Shown: in pieces, positions 1 to 9,900 of the stretch
Position numbering within the stretch: the first letter of the stretch is position 1
Layout: the number at the start of each line of letters is the position of its first letter
NCBI GenBank assembly: GCA_032191425.1
Contig: CM063444.1
Span: 24,551,001 to 24,615,000, forward strand
Direction of reading: 5' to 3'
From: Lymantria dispar
Taxonomy: Eukaryota > Arthropoda > Insecta > Lepidoptera > Erebidae
Length of the DNA: 64,000 bases
Notes under the pieces: generated by a model
What the model saw: the letters and a program-made list of their open reading frames with translations, nothing else
Database searches by the model: none
What the model was told of the DNA's origin: nothing
Made by a program: the position numbers and the translations under genes

Positions 1-600
1 CAAATAAGGGATGAAACTAGATAAAATTATCAAAGTGAAATGAACAGCTTCAAATCAGATAATTGTAACCGTAACTGAAATGTTAGACACAGCCTTAGAA
101 TAATAAATTATTATTCTAAGGACACAACTTACTTTTACAGTTGTCAGTTAACCTTATTAGGAAAACATGAAAGAAAAATAATAAATATTGCGGTATAAAC
201 TAGTGGGCATTGGGCAACCTACGGGCAGCTACGCAGAGATCTCGCTCGAGGCGATAGATAGTTTTCGGCATTAACTAGATTACTATTAATTAGGTAGTTT
301 GTTTGTTACATACATGACAAACTAATTCATAATTGAACGCGCTAATCTTGGCAACTAGGAGTTGAATATTAAAAAAAAAATATTGTGTTAGAAAGGAAGC
401 CTGTACCTAAAACGAGGACTATTATAATTCTTTGATATACGGTATGGTAATATGATTTTATTCTGAGCTAGAAGCTAAGCTCATAGTACAAGGTTCTGAA
501 AATATTTTTTAAATTTTTTTAACTAGAGTTAGTCTTACCTTTTTTGGCATTCATGTGTTAAATATTTTAATTGTACATAAAAATATTACTATTTTAATTA
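1..600. other. AT-rich stretch, no gene recognised
   Basis: This is AT-rich sequence with short homopolymers and no ORF or repeat that I recognise. Confidence 0.5.
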
Positions 601-611
601 TATTATTTAAT

Positions 612-1005
612 ATATGGTGTGGTCCATCCATCCAACAGCCTACAGATGTCCACGGCTGGACATAGGCCTCCCCACGAGAATGCTACTCGGAACGGTCCTG
701 CGCCACTTGCATCCAACGATTCCCTGCGCCTTTAAGAATGTCTTCATTTCACCTAGTAAGGGGTTGTCTTACGCTGCGTTATCCGACTCGTGGTCGCCAC
801 TCAAGAACCTTTCTTCCCCAACGGTTGTCGGTGTCGGTTCGACGAGCGATGTGGCCTGCCCATTGCCATTTCAACATGCTAATTTTGCGGGCTATGTCGA
901 TTACACCCGTTTTTCTACGGCTTTTCGTGTGCCGGCTTTTATCACGTAGAGAAATACCGAGCATAACCCTCACCATAGCATTGCATATGCTGTGGTATTA
1001 TGATT
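612..1005 (-). pseudogene. RTE-clade LINE fragment, 3' end of reverse transcriptase ORF
   Basis: Read on the minus strand, about 976-779 encodes the C-terminal signature of RTE-type endonuclease/reverse transcriptase proteins. It shows a run like MLGISLRD, then IDIARKISMLKWQWAGHIARR and GRKVLEWRPR (given here only as short motifs). The rest of the 3' end continues to about 612 in broken frames and includes the usual terminal text around 630-670 (CCACGGCTGGACATAGGCCT on the plus strand). The copy is 5'-truncated, frameshifted and certainly non-functional. The family assignment comes from these motifs and is firm; the exact ends are approximate. Confidence 0.85.
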
Positions 1006-1039
1006 TTATTCTGAACGAAGACACCCTATAGTGTATTTT

Positions 1040-1366
1040 ATATTATCATCATCATCGCCACCTTGCTCTTAACCCAATGACTTCGGGCGAGTACATATTT
1101 CAAAAGTTCTGACAATAGTTTTATAACCGGCCACCTGCCTGACGTCAACCCTCCTTGGTTATGTAATTGGCGATCTGACTGCATCTGATAGAGTTGGCCA
1201 AGTCGATTAAAATGTGAGGGAATTTAACCAACTACGCTTGGCCAGACGTTTTAGTATACGGTTTTGTTTCGAATTTTCCTTCTCGTGCATAGACATTATA
1301 TGCATATTATATCCCTTAGTCGTCTTCTACGACACTCACGGGCAAGAAAGGAGGTGGTGAATTATA
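1040..1366 (+). repeat. Composite of repeat D and repeat A
   Basis: The first part (about 1045-1230) matches a divergent copy at 46475-46740, sharing runs such as TTGCTCTTAA-CCAATGACTT and GACAATAGTTTTA. From about 1240 it becomes the abundant family A sequence (TTCCTTCTCGTGCATAGAC, then the TTAGTCGTCTTCTACGAC and GGTGGTGAATT motifs). It is non-coding and is probably an old SINE or LINE-tail fragment. Confidence 0.6.
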
Positions 1367-1369
1367 ATC

Positions 1370-1880
1370 AATTAGTCAATTAGTCAATTATTAATAATAT
1401 AGTCAATATCTTTAAATACTTGAATAAACTATCAAATCTTTAAAATTAAGCTTATATCTAATCTGTTAAGCCAAATGTTGGTACAAATATCAACACGATT
1501 CCGAATACAATTGAAGCTCTTAATCTGTATTAATTATCATGTATCATCAGTTTCAGCGATCCTGAGAATAACATGTATTTCACACGTCCATTCGTGTCCG
1601 CGCAAGCTGCGAGGAGTTATAAACACACTGACTTGAATAACGTCGATCATTTTCAGATTAGGCATGTTGAAATTTAGATTTTCATTAAGTACTATTTCTC
1701 TTGTTCTTTCTTTTCAATTTGCATTTCAAGTTATCTAAGTTATCTTTCTTTTGCAGTGATATTATGTATTAGCATTCCTCATAGTCTCTTATAACACATT
1801 ACATTAAATTTCACAATCTTTAACATTTTACTAAAATAAAAATAATAATATAAATAATAAAAAAGTGTAGATTTTCTTTT
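1370..1880. other. AT-rich stretch, nothing recognised
   Basis: It begins with a short tandem AATTAGTC repeat (about 1369-1390). Beyond that it is unstructured AT-rich DNA. Confidence 0.45.
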
Positions 1881-1884
1881 AATA

Positions 1885-2060
1885 GCAATTGGTGCAAACG
1901 AGAAAACAGCACGCCTGCTGGTAAGCGATACTGCCATCAGCCAGTTACCTACTGGCGCTCAAGGACTATTCCTAGGCCATTGCCTTCTGTGAAGATACTG
2001 AAGAGAGTGTGAATGCGTGCAATGAGGTTCGCTGATATTAAAAGCACTACCAACATCCAC
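1885..2060 (+). repeat. Old LINE/SINE tail fragment
   Basis: It contains the text CACGCCTGCTGGTAAGCGAT, which resembles the widespread lepidopteran non-LTR tail motif in which elements end near 'cacgcctgatggtaagcga'. The following CGTGCAATGAGGTTCGCTGAT is shared with 61105-61128. The copy is decayed and has no clear ends. Confidence 0.45.
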
Positions 2061-3118
2061 TACCAGTAAAATCTGTAGAAAACGCATACAAAGTTTCCCA
2101 TGGAAACTAAGAATTTCACAGATTTGTGGTCAAACAAATTAAAGGCCTGCATTAAAGCCAAATTAGTGCAGTAATTAGTAGAATATTATTTTCCGTTGCT
2201 GAAATTTCATTAAATGTATCCATATAAATTTGAATAAGACAACATTACTTCATAAAATAATAAATCCATGTTTAATTGTAACAAAATTTATGACAAGAGT
2301 AGATAAGTTGATAAATGGTTTTAGTGTAGAAAATTTGATTGACAAAATTTCTATCCGTATGTTATCAACGATAAATACGAATAACCCCGACAGTAGCAAT
2401 TGGCTGGCGACGAAACCTTTCCAATTAGTTAATTTGATTCTAAGATCAGTTGCGTCTGGGTTTTGTTATCTGTTGCCATGTTGTCTCGACCACTTGTCTT
2501 TTCATCATGTCCTCTATAATGAGCGAACAGACAGCATTATTGAGATCATCGTACAGAGACACAACTCGGCGTAAATCACTCATCCCGTAACATCAGTGAC
2601 TCATCCATAGTACTCAGTACCGATAATTGAATAAACTCGTTCATTATTATGGAGTAATAAAACTTGAACGCACAAACGTTACGTTTGTGTCGTTTTATGG
2701 GTTCAGCCCAGCTGCACTAGTTATCTTTATAGACTTGCATTGACCCGAGTTTTCAAATAAACTAAGAACAGATAATATGCATATTATTATATATTACTAC
2801 TTATAAATGATTTTATTTCAGACGTAGATTCTGAAACGAAAATTTGTCTCCGCTCACATTTAAATTTTGTTAATCAAAATTATTTGCCTCTGCTTTCGTA
2901 ATATTATTTAACATAACACGCTTTAAATAATATGAATTTGTGCTGCGCAAACAATTACCGGTTATAAAGTATTTTTATTGTGTTTAAGTAAGTATTATAT
3001 ATTGTTCTGACTCAAACTTACTCAAAACTATGACACTCAACCTGGCAAGTTTGCGATCATGTGTCGACTTTCCTTGCACTACGCCATCGGTCAAATAAAA
3101 TTAAAATAATTATGTGGT
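2061..3118. other. AT-rich stretch without supported gene
   Basis: A 114-codon open frame at 2230-2574 (plus) starts at a non-ATG codon and has AT-biased composition with no recognisable domain, so I do not call it a gene. Nothing else is evident. Confidence 0.45.
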
Positions 3119-3149
3119 ATCTTAAACCAAATATTTTTTTTTTTTTTTT

Positions 3150-3419
3150 ATGGGTGGGCTATGGTAAGCACACGGGCGGTCCAATCCGTCCGGGGCGATG
3201 AAAGGACGGCGCGCAGGCCCATAACCCACCCGTACCCACGTCACCTCGTTGTTGGGCCGACCACCGGAGCAGATGTGACTTGTCGTCAGTGGCCGGCCCG
3301 ACGGAATACCCTTTCGGGTAACGTCACCTCTCGACGTCCTGGGACGTCGGTCGCCGTCGCGCGGTCAGCCTCTCTGCGGGTGACGGACAATTCCCCGGTC
3401 CAATCACCCGCGGCCTCGG
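3150..3419 (-). other. 3' UTR of the R1-clade LINE
   Basis: This is the conserved 3' end module of the family. Read on the minus strand it begins just after the ORF2 stop and ends with the CTTACCATAGCCCACCCAT-type text before poly(A). It contains a short perfect hairpin at about 3331-3348 (arms CGACGTCC and GGACGTCG). Most of the other R1 pieces in the window are copies of this module. Confidence 0.8.
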
Positions 3420-5402
3420 CTAGGGCGGCATTAGGCGCAGATACTCGCGCCTGCGCCGCCCGAGTCGCCGGCGGCGGAACGTGTCGCCGAATAGGAGCTC
3501 TACTCGCACACGATCCGCCGCCTCCTTCCGTGAGACTATGGCCTCACAGAAGGCGGCGACCGCGTCCCAGTTCCTGACGCTGTCGAGCATCTCCCTGGCG
3601 ATGGTCGGCAGCGTCAGGTCGGCACTGATAATCACGACGAGTTCACGGCGCTCCCCCTCCCACGCAGCACACACCTCGAGCGTGTGCTGCGCCGTGTCCT
3701 CGTCGCAATTGCAGTGGTGGCAGGACGATGTGCTCTCCCTCCTGACAATCTTGTGCAGGTACTTCGCGAAGCAACCGTGCCCCGTAAGCACCTGCACCAG
3801 TCGGAAGGAAAGCACCCCGTGCGTCCGCTCCAACCACTCCATCAGCACCGGCCAGAAGGCCTCGACAGTCCTGACACCGTACCGAGGACTCTCCAGCCGG
3901 ACTGCCCAACGGGCAGTGACTCCACGGCGGGCGTCGACCCGCCAGGCGGTGATCTCCTGCAGGGAGACCATACCGCCGCGGGCGCGCGTCTGCGACACCC
4001 GCCGATAAATGTCGGCGAGCATCTCCGCCTCCAGGTCCCACAGGGGGGTTCCGGCCAGGAGGCACGCTGCCTCCGTCGCCACCGTGCGGTAACCACGTAT
4101 GGCCTTGATCGCCATGACCCTCTGTGGTCGCCTCAAGAGGGCCCTCAGCCGGACGGTCAGGGACCCCGCCCACACCGGTGCGCCGCACAGGGCCATCGAC
4201 CGGATCACCCCCACGTACAGCTGTCGGCACGTTGCGCTGGGTCCGCCCACGTTCGGCATCAGCCGCGAAAGGGCGGACGCCGCGCCGACAAGCCGGGGAA
4301 CAAGTCGATGGAGATGCTCCCGGAACCAAAAATGCCCGTCGAGCACCAGGCCCAAGTACTTCATGTGGGCCTGGATGCTGATGGTAACCGACTTCACGGT
4401 GATCGAAGCGCCGGCGGGTGGCCCGGCGGTACGGAGGCCATGGAACAAAAGGGCCTCCGTCTTTTCCAGGGCTACCCTTAACCCCAACGCTTCGATCCGC
4501 CCGACAATCTCCTCGGTGCCGAGAGTTGCCAGGCGTGCCGCCTCCTCTAGCGTCCCACCCCGGGCTGTGACGAGTGTATCGTCGGCGTAGCAAATTACGC
4601 CCAGCCCGGGTGGGAGGCTTCCTCTCAACGCCCAGTCGTAGCCGATGTTCCACAGGGTCGGACCCAGAACTGACCCCTGTGGAACACCGCACGTCATGGG
4701 CGTTCGCACAACGTCCCCTACTCGGTTAACGTAGAGGACGCTGCGCCCCTCCAAGTAGTCTGCCACCAGCTGCCTGAGGTACACGGGCACCCCGTGATAC
4801 CTCAGCCCCTCCCTGATGCAGCTGAATGGCAGACTGTTGAAGGCGTTGGCGATGTCCAGGGACACCGCCAACAGGACTCCTCCGCCGGTGACGGCCTCCG
4901 TCACCACGGCCTTCAGGCGCAGCAGGGCTGCGATCGTCGAACGTCCTCTCCGAAAACCAAACTGGGCGTCCGACAGATCGGGCCCGACCCTGACGAGGTG
5001 CCGCTCGATGCGGGCAGCCAACACCCTCTCCAGCAGCTTGCCCGCATCATCGAGCAACACAATGGGCCTGTAGGCCGAGGCCGACTCGAGAGACCGTCCC
5101 GGCTTCGGCAGGAGAACCAGTCTCCCCTCTTTCCAGCACCCGGCGAACTGCCCGGACGCCAAACAAGCGTCGAACAGTCCCCTGAGGCGTGGTCCCAGGT
5201 GCTCGAGGACCAGGGCCAGCACACGGTTCGGAATACCGTCGGGCCCGGGGGCGGTGGATTTAGCTCGCATACGCGCCACCGCCGCCTCCATTTCCGGCTC
5301 CGTGATAGGCGGAGCACTTTCGTCGTCGACCTCCCGGTCGCTGTCCGGCGAAGCCATGACCGGGGGCGTGTGCTCCGCCCGCCGTGGAAAGAGGTCCTCG
5401 AC
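3420..5402 (-). CDS. ORF2 fragment: reverse transcriptase of R1-clade LINE
   Basis: This open frame runs from the insertion boundary at 5402 to the stop at 3420. The first ATG is at 5357, giving 645 codons, with 15 further open codons upstream that must be mid-protein sequence. Reverse-transcriptase motifs are visible in order: APGPDG (about residues 36-41), AQFGFRRGRST (131-141), the motif A aspartate in SLDIANAF (Asp168), GVPQGSVLGP (224-233) and the catalytic YADD (257-260). Near the C-terminus is a zinc-knuckle-like Cys546-Cys549-His558-Cys563. The N-terminal APE-type endonuclease is absent because of truncation, so the copy could not mobilise itself. No stop or frameshift interrupts the frame. 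Antisense open frames over the same DNA are GC-driven shadows. Confidence 0.9.
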   Translation of the reverse strand, partial: VEDLFPRRAEHTPPVMASPDSDREVDDESAPPITEPEMEAAVARMRAKSTAPGPDGIPNRVLALVLEHLGPRLRGLFDACLASGQFAGCWKEGRLVLLPKPGRSLESASAYRPIVLLDDAGKLLERVLAARIERHLVRVGPDLSDAQFGFRRGRSTIAALLRLKAVVTEAVTGGGVLLAVSLDIANAFNSLPFSCIREGLRYHGVPVYLRQLVADYLEGRSVLYVNRVGDVVRTPMTCGVPQGSVLGPTLWNIGYDWALRGSLPPGLGVICYADDTLVTARGGTLEEAARLATLGTEEIVGRIEALGLRVALEKTEALLFHGLRTAGPPAGASITVKSVTISIQAHMKYLGLVLDGHFWFREHLHRLVPRLVGAASALSRLMPNVGGPSATCRQLYVGVIRSMALCGAPVWAGSLTVRLRALLRRPQRVMAIKAIRGYRTVATEAACLLAGTPLWDLEAEMLADIYRRVSQTRARGGMVSLQEITAWRVDARRGVTARWAVRLESPRYGVRTVEAFWPVLMEWLERTHGVLSFRLVQVLTGHGCFAKYLHKIVRRESTSSCHHCNCDEDTAQHTLEVCAAWEGERRELVVIISADLTLPTIAREMLDSVRNWDAVAAFCEAIVSRKEAADRVRVELLFGDTFRRRRLGRRRREYLRLMPP

Positions 5403-5418
5403 ATCTTAAACCAAATAT

Positions 5419-5700
5419 GATGTATATTTTAAAATGTTTATTTAAAAAAAGTTACATGTTCTACTTCTCTTATTTGTTTTATACCTCATCATTGATAGTA
5501 AATGGTTGCTGACCAAAAGTTTTGGGATTAGAATTTAGTATTGGGCGTCATTGAGTTTTCACTTTTCAAACTGCCGGAGAGATATTCTGATGAAGTTCAA
5601 TCCCCAACAACCCAAAGGCCAATCTGACTACGTCCTATCGTCATTCAGGGCCCTGGGAGGAGCAGCGCATAGCAGCGTCTCCTCTCGCTCCGCAGCATGC
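5419..5700. other. AT-rich spacer
   Basis: No ORF or repeat recognised. Confidence 0.4.
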
Positions 5701-6140
5701 ATTCAGCATCATCGTGATGATTATGGATAGCAACGGCGGGGCATACTGCCAACATGTGTCGCATCGTCAATCGGCACGTCACACTCATGACATCCTGGGG
5801 CCCCTCCTTTACAATTCTCTGCAGATTCTTGCGAGACCATGTCCAGTAAGCACCTGCACTATCCTAAATGTTAGTCTGCCATGCCATATCTTGAGCCAAC
5901 GGTGGAGATACGGCACAACGCCTCCATAGTCCCCGGCTATGCTATCGGGGACTCGCACTATGGTGTGGAACATACATTTTCGCTAAAACCTCTGCCACCA
6001 GCGTTCAAGTTGGGTTGCCTGCCCGTAGTGTCGCTGCATTCTTGGAAACCATATGGTAGCCTTTGTTAGCCCTCATCGCAATAGCTCTCTGTGAGCGAAA
6101 CAGAAGTCGTTGTGAGGTACTCCGATAGACGGTAGAAACA
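5700..6140 (-). pseudogene. Highly decayed R1-clade ORF2 fragment
   Basis: The stretch 5830-5860 matches, with many substitutions, the part of the intact ORF2 around GHGCFAKYL (compare CAGTAAGCACCTGCAC with the intact copy near 3781). At 6005-6110 on the minus strand, a run like RAIAMRANKGYHMVSKNAATLRAGNPT aligns with the intact RVMAIKAIRGYRTVATEAACLLAGTP (both given as partial motifs). Stops and frameshifts are numerous, so this is a much older copy than 3135-5402. Confidence 0.65.
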
Positions 6141-6149
6141 CCACGTGTG

Positions 6150-6328
6150 TAGCAGCTTATACACGTCCTACTTTGGGGCTCAAGCCTCCTCTCCAATAGG
6201 AGAGAAATTAGCTTGCAATGCCATGTCGGTCCGACATGGTATGATATACCAATTTATCTTAGATTGGTTGATGTTATGCACATTTTCTCCCTTAGTCGTA
6301 TATTTACTCCGTCACCAGACGGTAACGC
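6150..6328 (+). repeat. Family A repeat, degenerate copy
   Basis: It starts with ACACGTCCTACTTTGGGGCT and CTCCAATAGGAGAG and ends with CTCCGTCACCAGACGGTAA, the two ends of family A. The middle is decayed. It includes a 19-bp palindrome at about 6220-6238 (CCATGTCGG-T-CCGACATGG). Confidence 0.65.
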
Positions 6329-7140
6329 CACTTATAATTTGACAAATTTACTTCATTCACAACGTAATTGTGTAATTGTAATTCTGCACTTTTTTAAAGT
6401 ATTGCTGATAACGAATATCACATACTAAGAAAAAGATAATAAATTATGCTTTGAGCTGCACATCCGGTCAGTTATGAATCGCTGTATATAGTTAAGTCCA
6501 CGAATACTTATCAAAGTTTAGTGTAAACAAGTCGTAGAAGTTGACGTAGGGTAACTTGTGGAACGACGTAATATCGCAATAGTATTCATGATAGGAATGA
6601 ATGGGTTTGATTAAAGATGTAAAATAATGTTATATCAACAACGATATTTTAAAATGTCAACGCAAATAACATGAATATAAATTTGTTTTTTTTTAAGTGA
6701 AATCTTCTATAGGCAGGTTTGGATAGGGAGTAAATGTCACTATATCTAAAATTAGATAAATGTAAAGAGTTTTTATTTCCAAATTTTTATTTAAGATCAA
6801 ACAATTAAATGGAATATCCGAAAATAGCAGCCATTGGTTCCTAGTTTTAAGTTTACATTTCTGTCGGCAGTTCACATGACTGATTGGTATTATTTTTTTT
6901 TAATTAAACCGCTACTATATGCGACGCATGTAGCGTAGAAATAGGTACATTCTAACCTCTGGAGGGTCTTCTAACCAAAATATACTTATGGATGAAAGAA
7001 GAACAACATTAGTAGATCACTTACCCCAGCTGTAGTAGCTGTAGTAGATCTCTAGAGTTTATATATTAATGATAAACTGTAAACTGTTAGTAGAGAATGG
7101 TACCACATGACTATAAAAAAATGTGTAACGGTTTGAGCAC
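6329..7140. other. AT-rich stretch, nothing recognised
   Basis: Only short chance ORFs are present, with no protein family or repeat family that I can name. Confidence 0.4.
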
Positions 7141-7149
7141 TAACCTCCT

Positions 7150-7459
7150 TTTTTTTGTGGGGTGGGCCACGGTCGGCGCACTCCTCATCCGCTCCGTCCG
7201 GGGCGACAGAGGGACGTAAGCACGCACACCAGTAAAACACCCGCGCGACACGTCGCCTTCGTCGTTGGGCCGACCACCGGAGCAGGTGACTTGACGTCAG
7301 TAGTCGGCCCGACGGAATACCCCCGGAGAAGTACCCTCTCCTTGACCGACGTCTCCTCTTCGGGGAGGACGTCGGTCTTTCCTCACACGGTCGGCCTCTC
7401 GGCGGGTGACGGACTAATTCCTCGATCCAGTCACCCGCGGCCTCAACTAGGGCAAGCAG
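7150..7459 (-). mobile_element. R1-clade LINE, 3' UTR-only copy with TSD
   Basis: A 310-bp minus-strand insertion is flanked by the 9-bp direct repeat TAACCTCCT at 7141-7149 and 7460-7468. Poly(T) at its left edge is the poly(A) tail. It is 5'-truncated almost exactly at the ORF2 stop, leaving only the 3' UTR, which includes the conserved GACGTC stem-loop near 7345-7378. Confidence 0.85.
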
Positions 7460-7546
7460 TAACCTCCTACGTGGACTGTACTATATTCGTCAATCGCTCA
7501 AGAAAATTCTTTCAACATCATACGTCCTACTGTTGGAGCTCGAGAT

Positions 7547-7831
7547 CATGGGCGTACCCAGGTAGGGGCAGCATCTTCTAGGGGGGGGGGGCAGCTGCCC
7601 CCCCCCCCTAGAAGATAAAATGTTAAGAGATGAATTTGCGAAAATCCTTTCTTAGTGCTCCCGTACGCTATAAAGGGAACCCCTGTGCAAAATTTCAAGG
7701 TTCTAGCTCTTATATTTTAGGCTCTGCGTTGATATGTTAGTCAGCTTCTCCTTTTATATATATAGATAAGCACCTAGCGTATAAAAAATCTGAATTGCCC
7801 CCCCCTGGCCCAGAACCTGGGTACGCCCCTG
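7547..7831. mobile_element. Non-autonomous hAT-type DNA transposon (MITE) with 8-bp TSD
   Basis: This 285-bp element ends in imperfect inverted repeats: CATGGGCGTACCCAGGTA at the left and, reading inward from the right, CAGGGGCGTACCCAGGTT. It is flanked by the 8-bp direct repeat CTCGAGAT (7539-7546 and 7832-7839). Termini starting CAGGGGCG together with an 8-bp duplication are typical of the hAT superfamily. No transposase is encoded. The interior carries a perfect 44-bp palindrome (7573-7616). It sits inside a family A repeat and is therefore younger than that copy. Confidence 0.85.
7573..7616. repeat. Perfect 44-bp palindrome with G11/C11 arms
   Basis: Eight bases (ATCTTCTA) are followed by eleven G, then CAGCTG, eleven C and the complementary eight bases. 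The whole is an exact inverted repeat with no loop. It could extrude as a cruciform, and each strand has a long G run. It lies near the left end of the hAT mini-element. Confidence 0.95.
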
Positions 7832-7911
7832 CTCGAGATGACTATAGAATAGGAGAGAAATAGACTTACGCCTTTTCTGGCATAAATATTATCTGCATGT
7901 TGTAGAAAAAT

Positions 7912-8222
7912 TCGGTGCGGTGACGAAATAAGAATACAATTCACCACTCCCTATCTTGACCGTGAATGCCGTAAAAGACGACTGGGGGATATAATACGCA
8001 TATAACATTATGCAACAGAAGAAAAACCTGAAAAGAAACCCTATAACATAGGACCAACCTGTTTGACCGCGCGTGCGCTTGCCCTAGCCCACCGATAAAA
8101 AAAAAAAAATAGTTTGACTAGCATGATATAATAAGGTTTAATTTTTTCACGTTCCCTCCTATTGTGGAGGAGGTTTGAGCCCAGTAGTAGGACGTGTATG
8201 AGCCGAGATGATGATGGTGATG
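7912..8222 (-). repeat. Family A repeat, minus copy with a tiny LINE insertion
   Basis: Read from 8222 downwards it matches the plus-oriented copies. On the plus strand it runs from GGTGCGGTGACGAAATAAGAATACAA to the right end near CCCAGTAGTAGGACGTGTAT, then a GATGATGATGG microsatellite. It is interrupted at 8068-8111. Confidence 0.8.
8068..8111 (+). mobile_element. Extremely 5'-truncated R1 LINE tail (about 44 bp)
   Basis: The text GCGCTTGCCCTAGCCCACC followed by poly(A) is the last few dozen bases of the R1 3' UTR. It is flanked by GTTTGAC at 8061-8067 and 8112-8118. It is an insertion in which reverse transcription stopped almost at once. Confidence 0.65.
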
Positions 8223-8900
8223 ATTGTAGAAAAAATAAGTTTCTTAAGACAATTCTTTATTCTAAACACAAATAAAACTAATATGGCAGATAAAAACAAA
8301 TCATGACTATCAAAAATCGCTAAAATTGGTCACCGTTAAATTAGGTTTTATGCTTCGGTGTAAATATCGAGATTTATTGGATGACTGAGAGGATTGCAAT
8401 GCAGCGGAAATTCGAAGAGGACGCTATCTTATCTAGGGAATGTGCCATTCCCGGCAGTGCTCGGTGGGTTGCCACTTAGCGCCTTGCCGCAAAGGGTACA
8501 CAAATCTTTTGTTACTCAAAATCAATAAGGCTTATCTGGGTCGCATTGTGTGCATAACGGTTATTGGATTGTTAAAAAAAGTGAACATTTGAGTCATTAA
8601 TCTTGGACTGCATATTTTGGAAGTGCGTTTACTTAGAAACGTGAATGATATTATGCTACTAATACAACAAATAAATATGAAAGTGACTTTTGTTTCCTTT
8701 GCTTTTTCATATCTATCGCTGGTGATGTCAATATCTTTTACGTAGTATGATAATAACAATGTGAACATACTTTTTACTTTCATATTTGTATTTAGGAAGA
8801 CTCGGTTATGCTGCTTAGGCAATAGTGTTATTAGAGTTGTTGATTAATAACTCTCAATAGCAGGTTCTTAGTTGATAATTGTCAACATTATATTATTATG
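8223..8900. other. AT-rich stretch, nothing recognised
   Basis: No supported gene. The small open frame on the minus strand at 8532-8822 has no recognisable domain. Confidence 0.4.
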
Positions 8901-8903
8901 GTA

Positions 8904-8965
8904 GGACCACACTGTCGACAGTCGTCTATCTACAGCCGCGGACCGGTCCGTCTGGGTAGTACTAG
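8904..8965 (+). repeat. Repeat fragment shared with 61240-61275
   Basis: GGTAGGACCACACTGTCGACAG matches the reverse complement of the segment near 61245-61272. It is probably the end of an old LINE or SINE. Confidence 0.45.
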
Positions 8966-9134
8966 TAGTACTAGTAATTTATTTTCGTTCGGTAAGCCTA
9001 AAAGCCGGCAGCTCAATTTTAGAGAGGGTGTTTGCATGTGGTGGGTTTGGTGATGCCTTTAGTATCGACGAATCTCATTCCATATATTCACACTCCTTTC
9101 AATTTCTTCACGGTAGGCAGCAGCCTAGCAAAAG

Positions 9135-9215
9135 GTCCATGAGCGGCAGTATTACTTACCATATCAGGTGTGCTGTTTGCTCGTTTGCCAACAACAGCAA
9201 TAAAAAAAAATATAA
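9135..9215 (+). repeat. LINE tail fragment with A-rich end
   Basis: The run GAGCGGCAGTATTACTTACC, then ATCAGGTGTGCTGTTTGCTC and GTTTGCC ending in a short poly(A) at about 9202-9210, resembles the common 3' terminus of lepidopteran Jockey/CR1-like LINEs. The upstream part is too decayed to classify. Confidence 0.55.
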
Positions 9216-9439
9216 TGATTGGCAATAATCTTAATGTGCATGTCTTTTACCGCTACCTCAGTAATGCTGTGATAAATATAAGAAATCCTAATTGCAACAG
9301 TTCTAATCAAATAATAACTTACGCATGTATTTTTCGTGTAGTCAAAGATAATAATAAAATAAATAACCCTCTGGGCCAGTTGTTATCTTACTAACGCAAA
9401 CCTCGGAGGAACATTATATGGCTCTCTAAGTTTTTATGA

Positions 9440-9900
9440 TATAAAAGAAAAAATGTATCACAAGATTTATAGGAAAGCCAATAAATCGCAGGGCAGCTTG
9501 TGGCGTGCTGAATGTGAGTGGCGACACTGCGGTCCTGAGTGCTCCAGAGAGTCGGCCAGGGCCTCGTATCCAGCTCGCCTTTATTAGCTGTCTGGAGTAG
9601 AAACCGAAGAGTGCCAGCAGGATTCTCAACTCTAGTTTGCCTTAAACGGCTGGTCAGAGAGGGGTCGCCAGAGCTATATGCTCGGGGGTGGAAGTGTCAT
9701 TTTCAAGGGCATAACTATGGGGAAACCACTGCGGGTCTCCGTTTATCGGGGACGGGCAATGGTGAAACCGGCACCGCACCGCTCGACACCCCAAGCCACT
9801 TGCACTAATGTTGTCCCCCTATTGCTCGTATGGCCTGCGTGTCTGTGGGAACTGTTTGGGGGGGCATATTCAGTGAGTTGGCAAGTCACCGTCTGCCAAA
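9440..9900. other. GC-richer island of unknown origin
   Basis: Composition changes to GC-rich here, and several short overlapping open frames occur on both strands. I see no conserved domain. It could be the remains of another retroelement or of a gene fragment. It does not match the R1 pieces in this window by eye. Confidence 0.35.

Larger units (their letters stand above)
3135..5402 (-). mobile_element. R1-clade non-LTR retrotransposon, 5'-truncated copy with 16-bp TSD
   Basis: This 2268-bp GC-rich insertion lies on the minus strand and is bounded by an exact 16-bp direct repeat, ATCTTAAACCAAATAT, at 3119-3134 and 5403-5418. Its 3' poly(A) tail is the poly(T) at 3135-3149. The 3' UTR occupies about 3150-3419 and the rest is ORF2. 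The 5' end is cut inside ORF2, so the endonuclease domain and ORF1 are missing, which is the usual outcome of incomplete target-primed reverse transcription. The exact target duplication and uninterrupted ORF suggest a recent insertion. R1-clade assignment rests on the RT sequence and the C-terminal CCHC motif. Unlike true R1, it is not in rDNA. Confidence 0.92.
7525..7905 (+). repeat. Family A repeat, split by a hAT-type insertion
   Basis: The 5' part (about 7525-7546, ACGTCCTACTGTTGGAGCTCGAG) continues after the inserted mini-element at 7832 (GACTATAGAATAGGAGAG...). The two halves join into ordinary family A sequence once one copy of the duplicated site is removed. The 3' half is lost where a minus-oriented copy begins. 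Confidence 0.75.

Noticed and set aside
2230..2574. 114-codon plus-strand frame
   Set aside because: No ATG at the start, no domain, isolated in AT-rich DNA.
3481..5073. Several plus-strand open frames of 85-265 codons across the R1 ORF2
   Set aside because: All are antisense or off-frame shadows of the GC-rich RT gene and have no domains.
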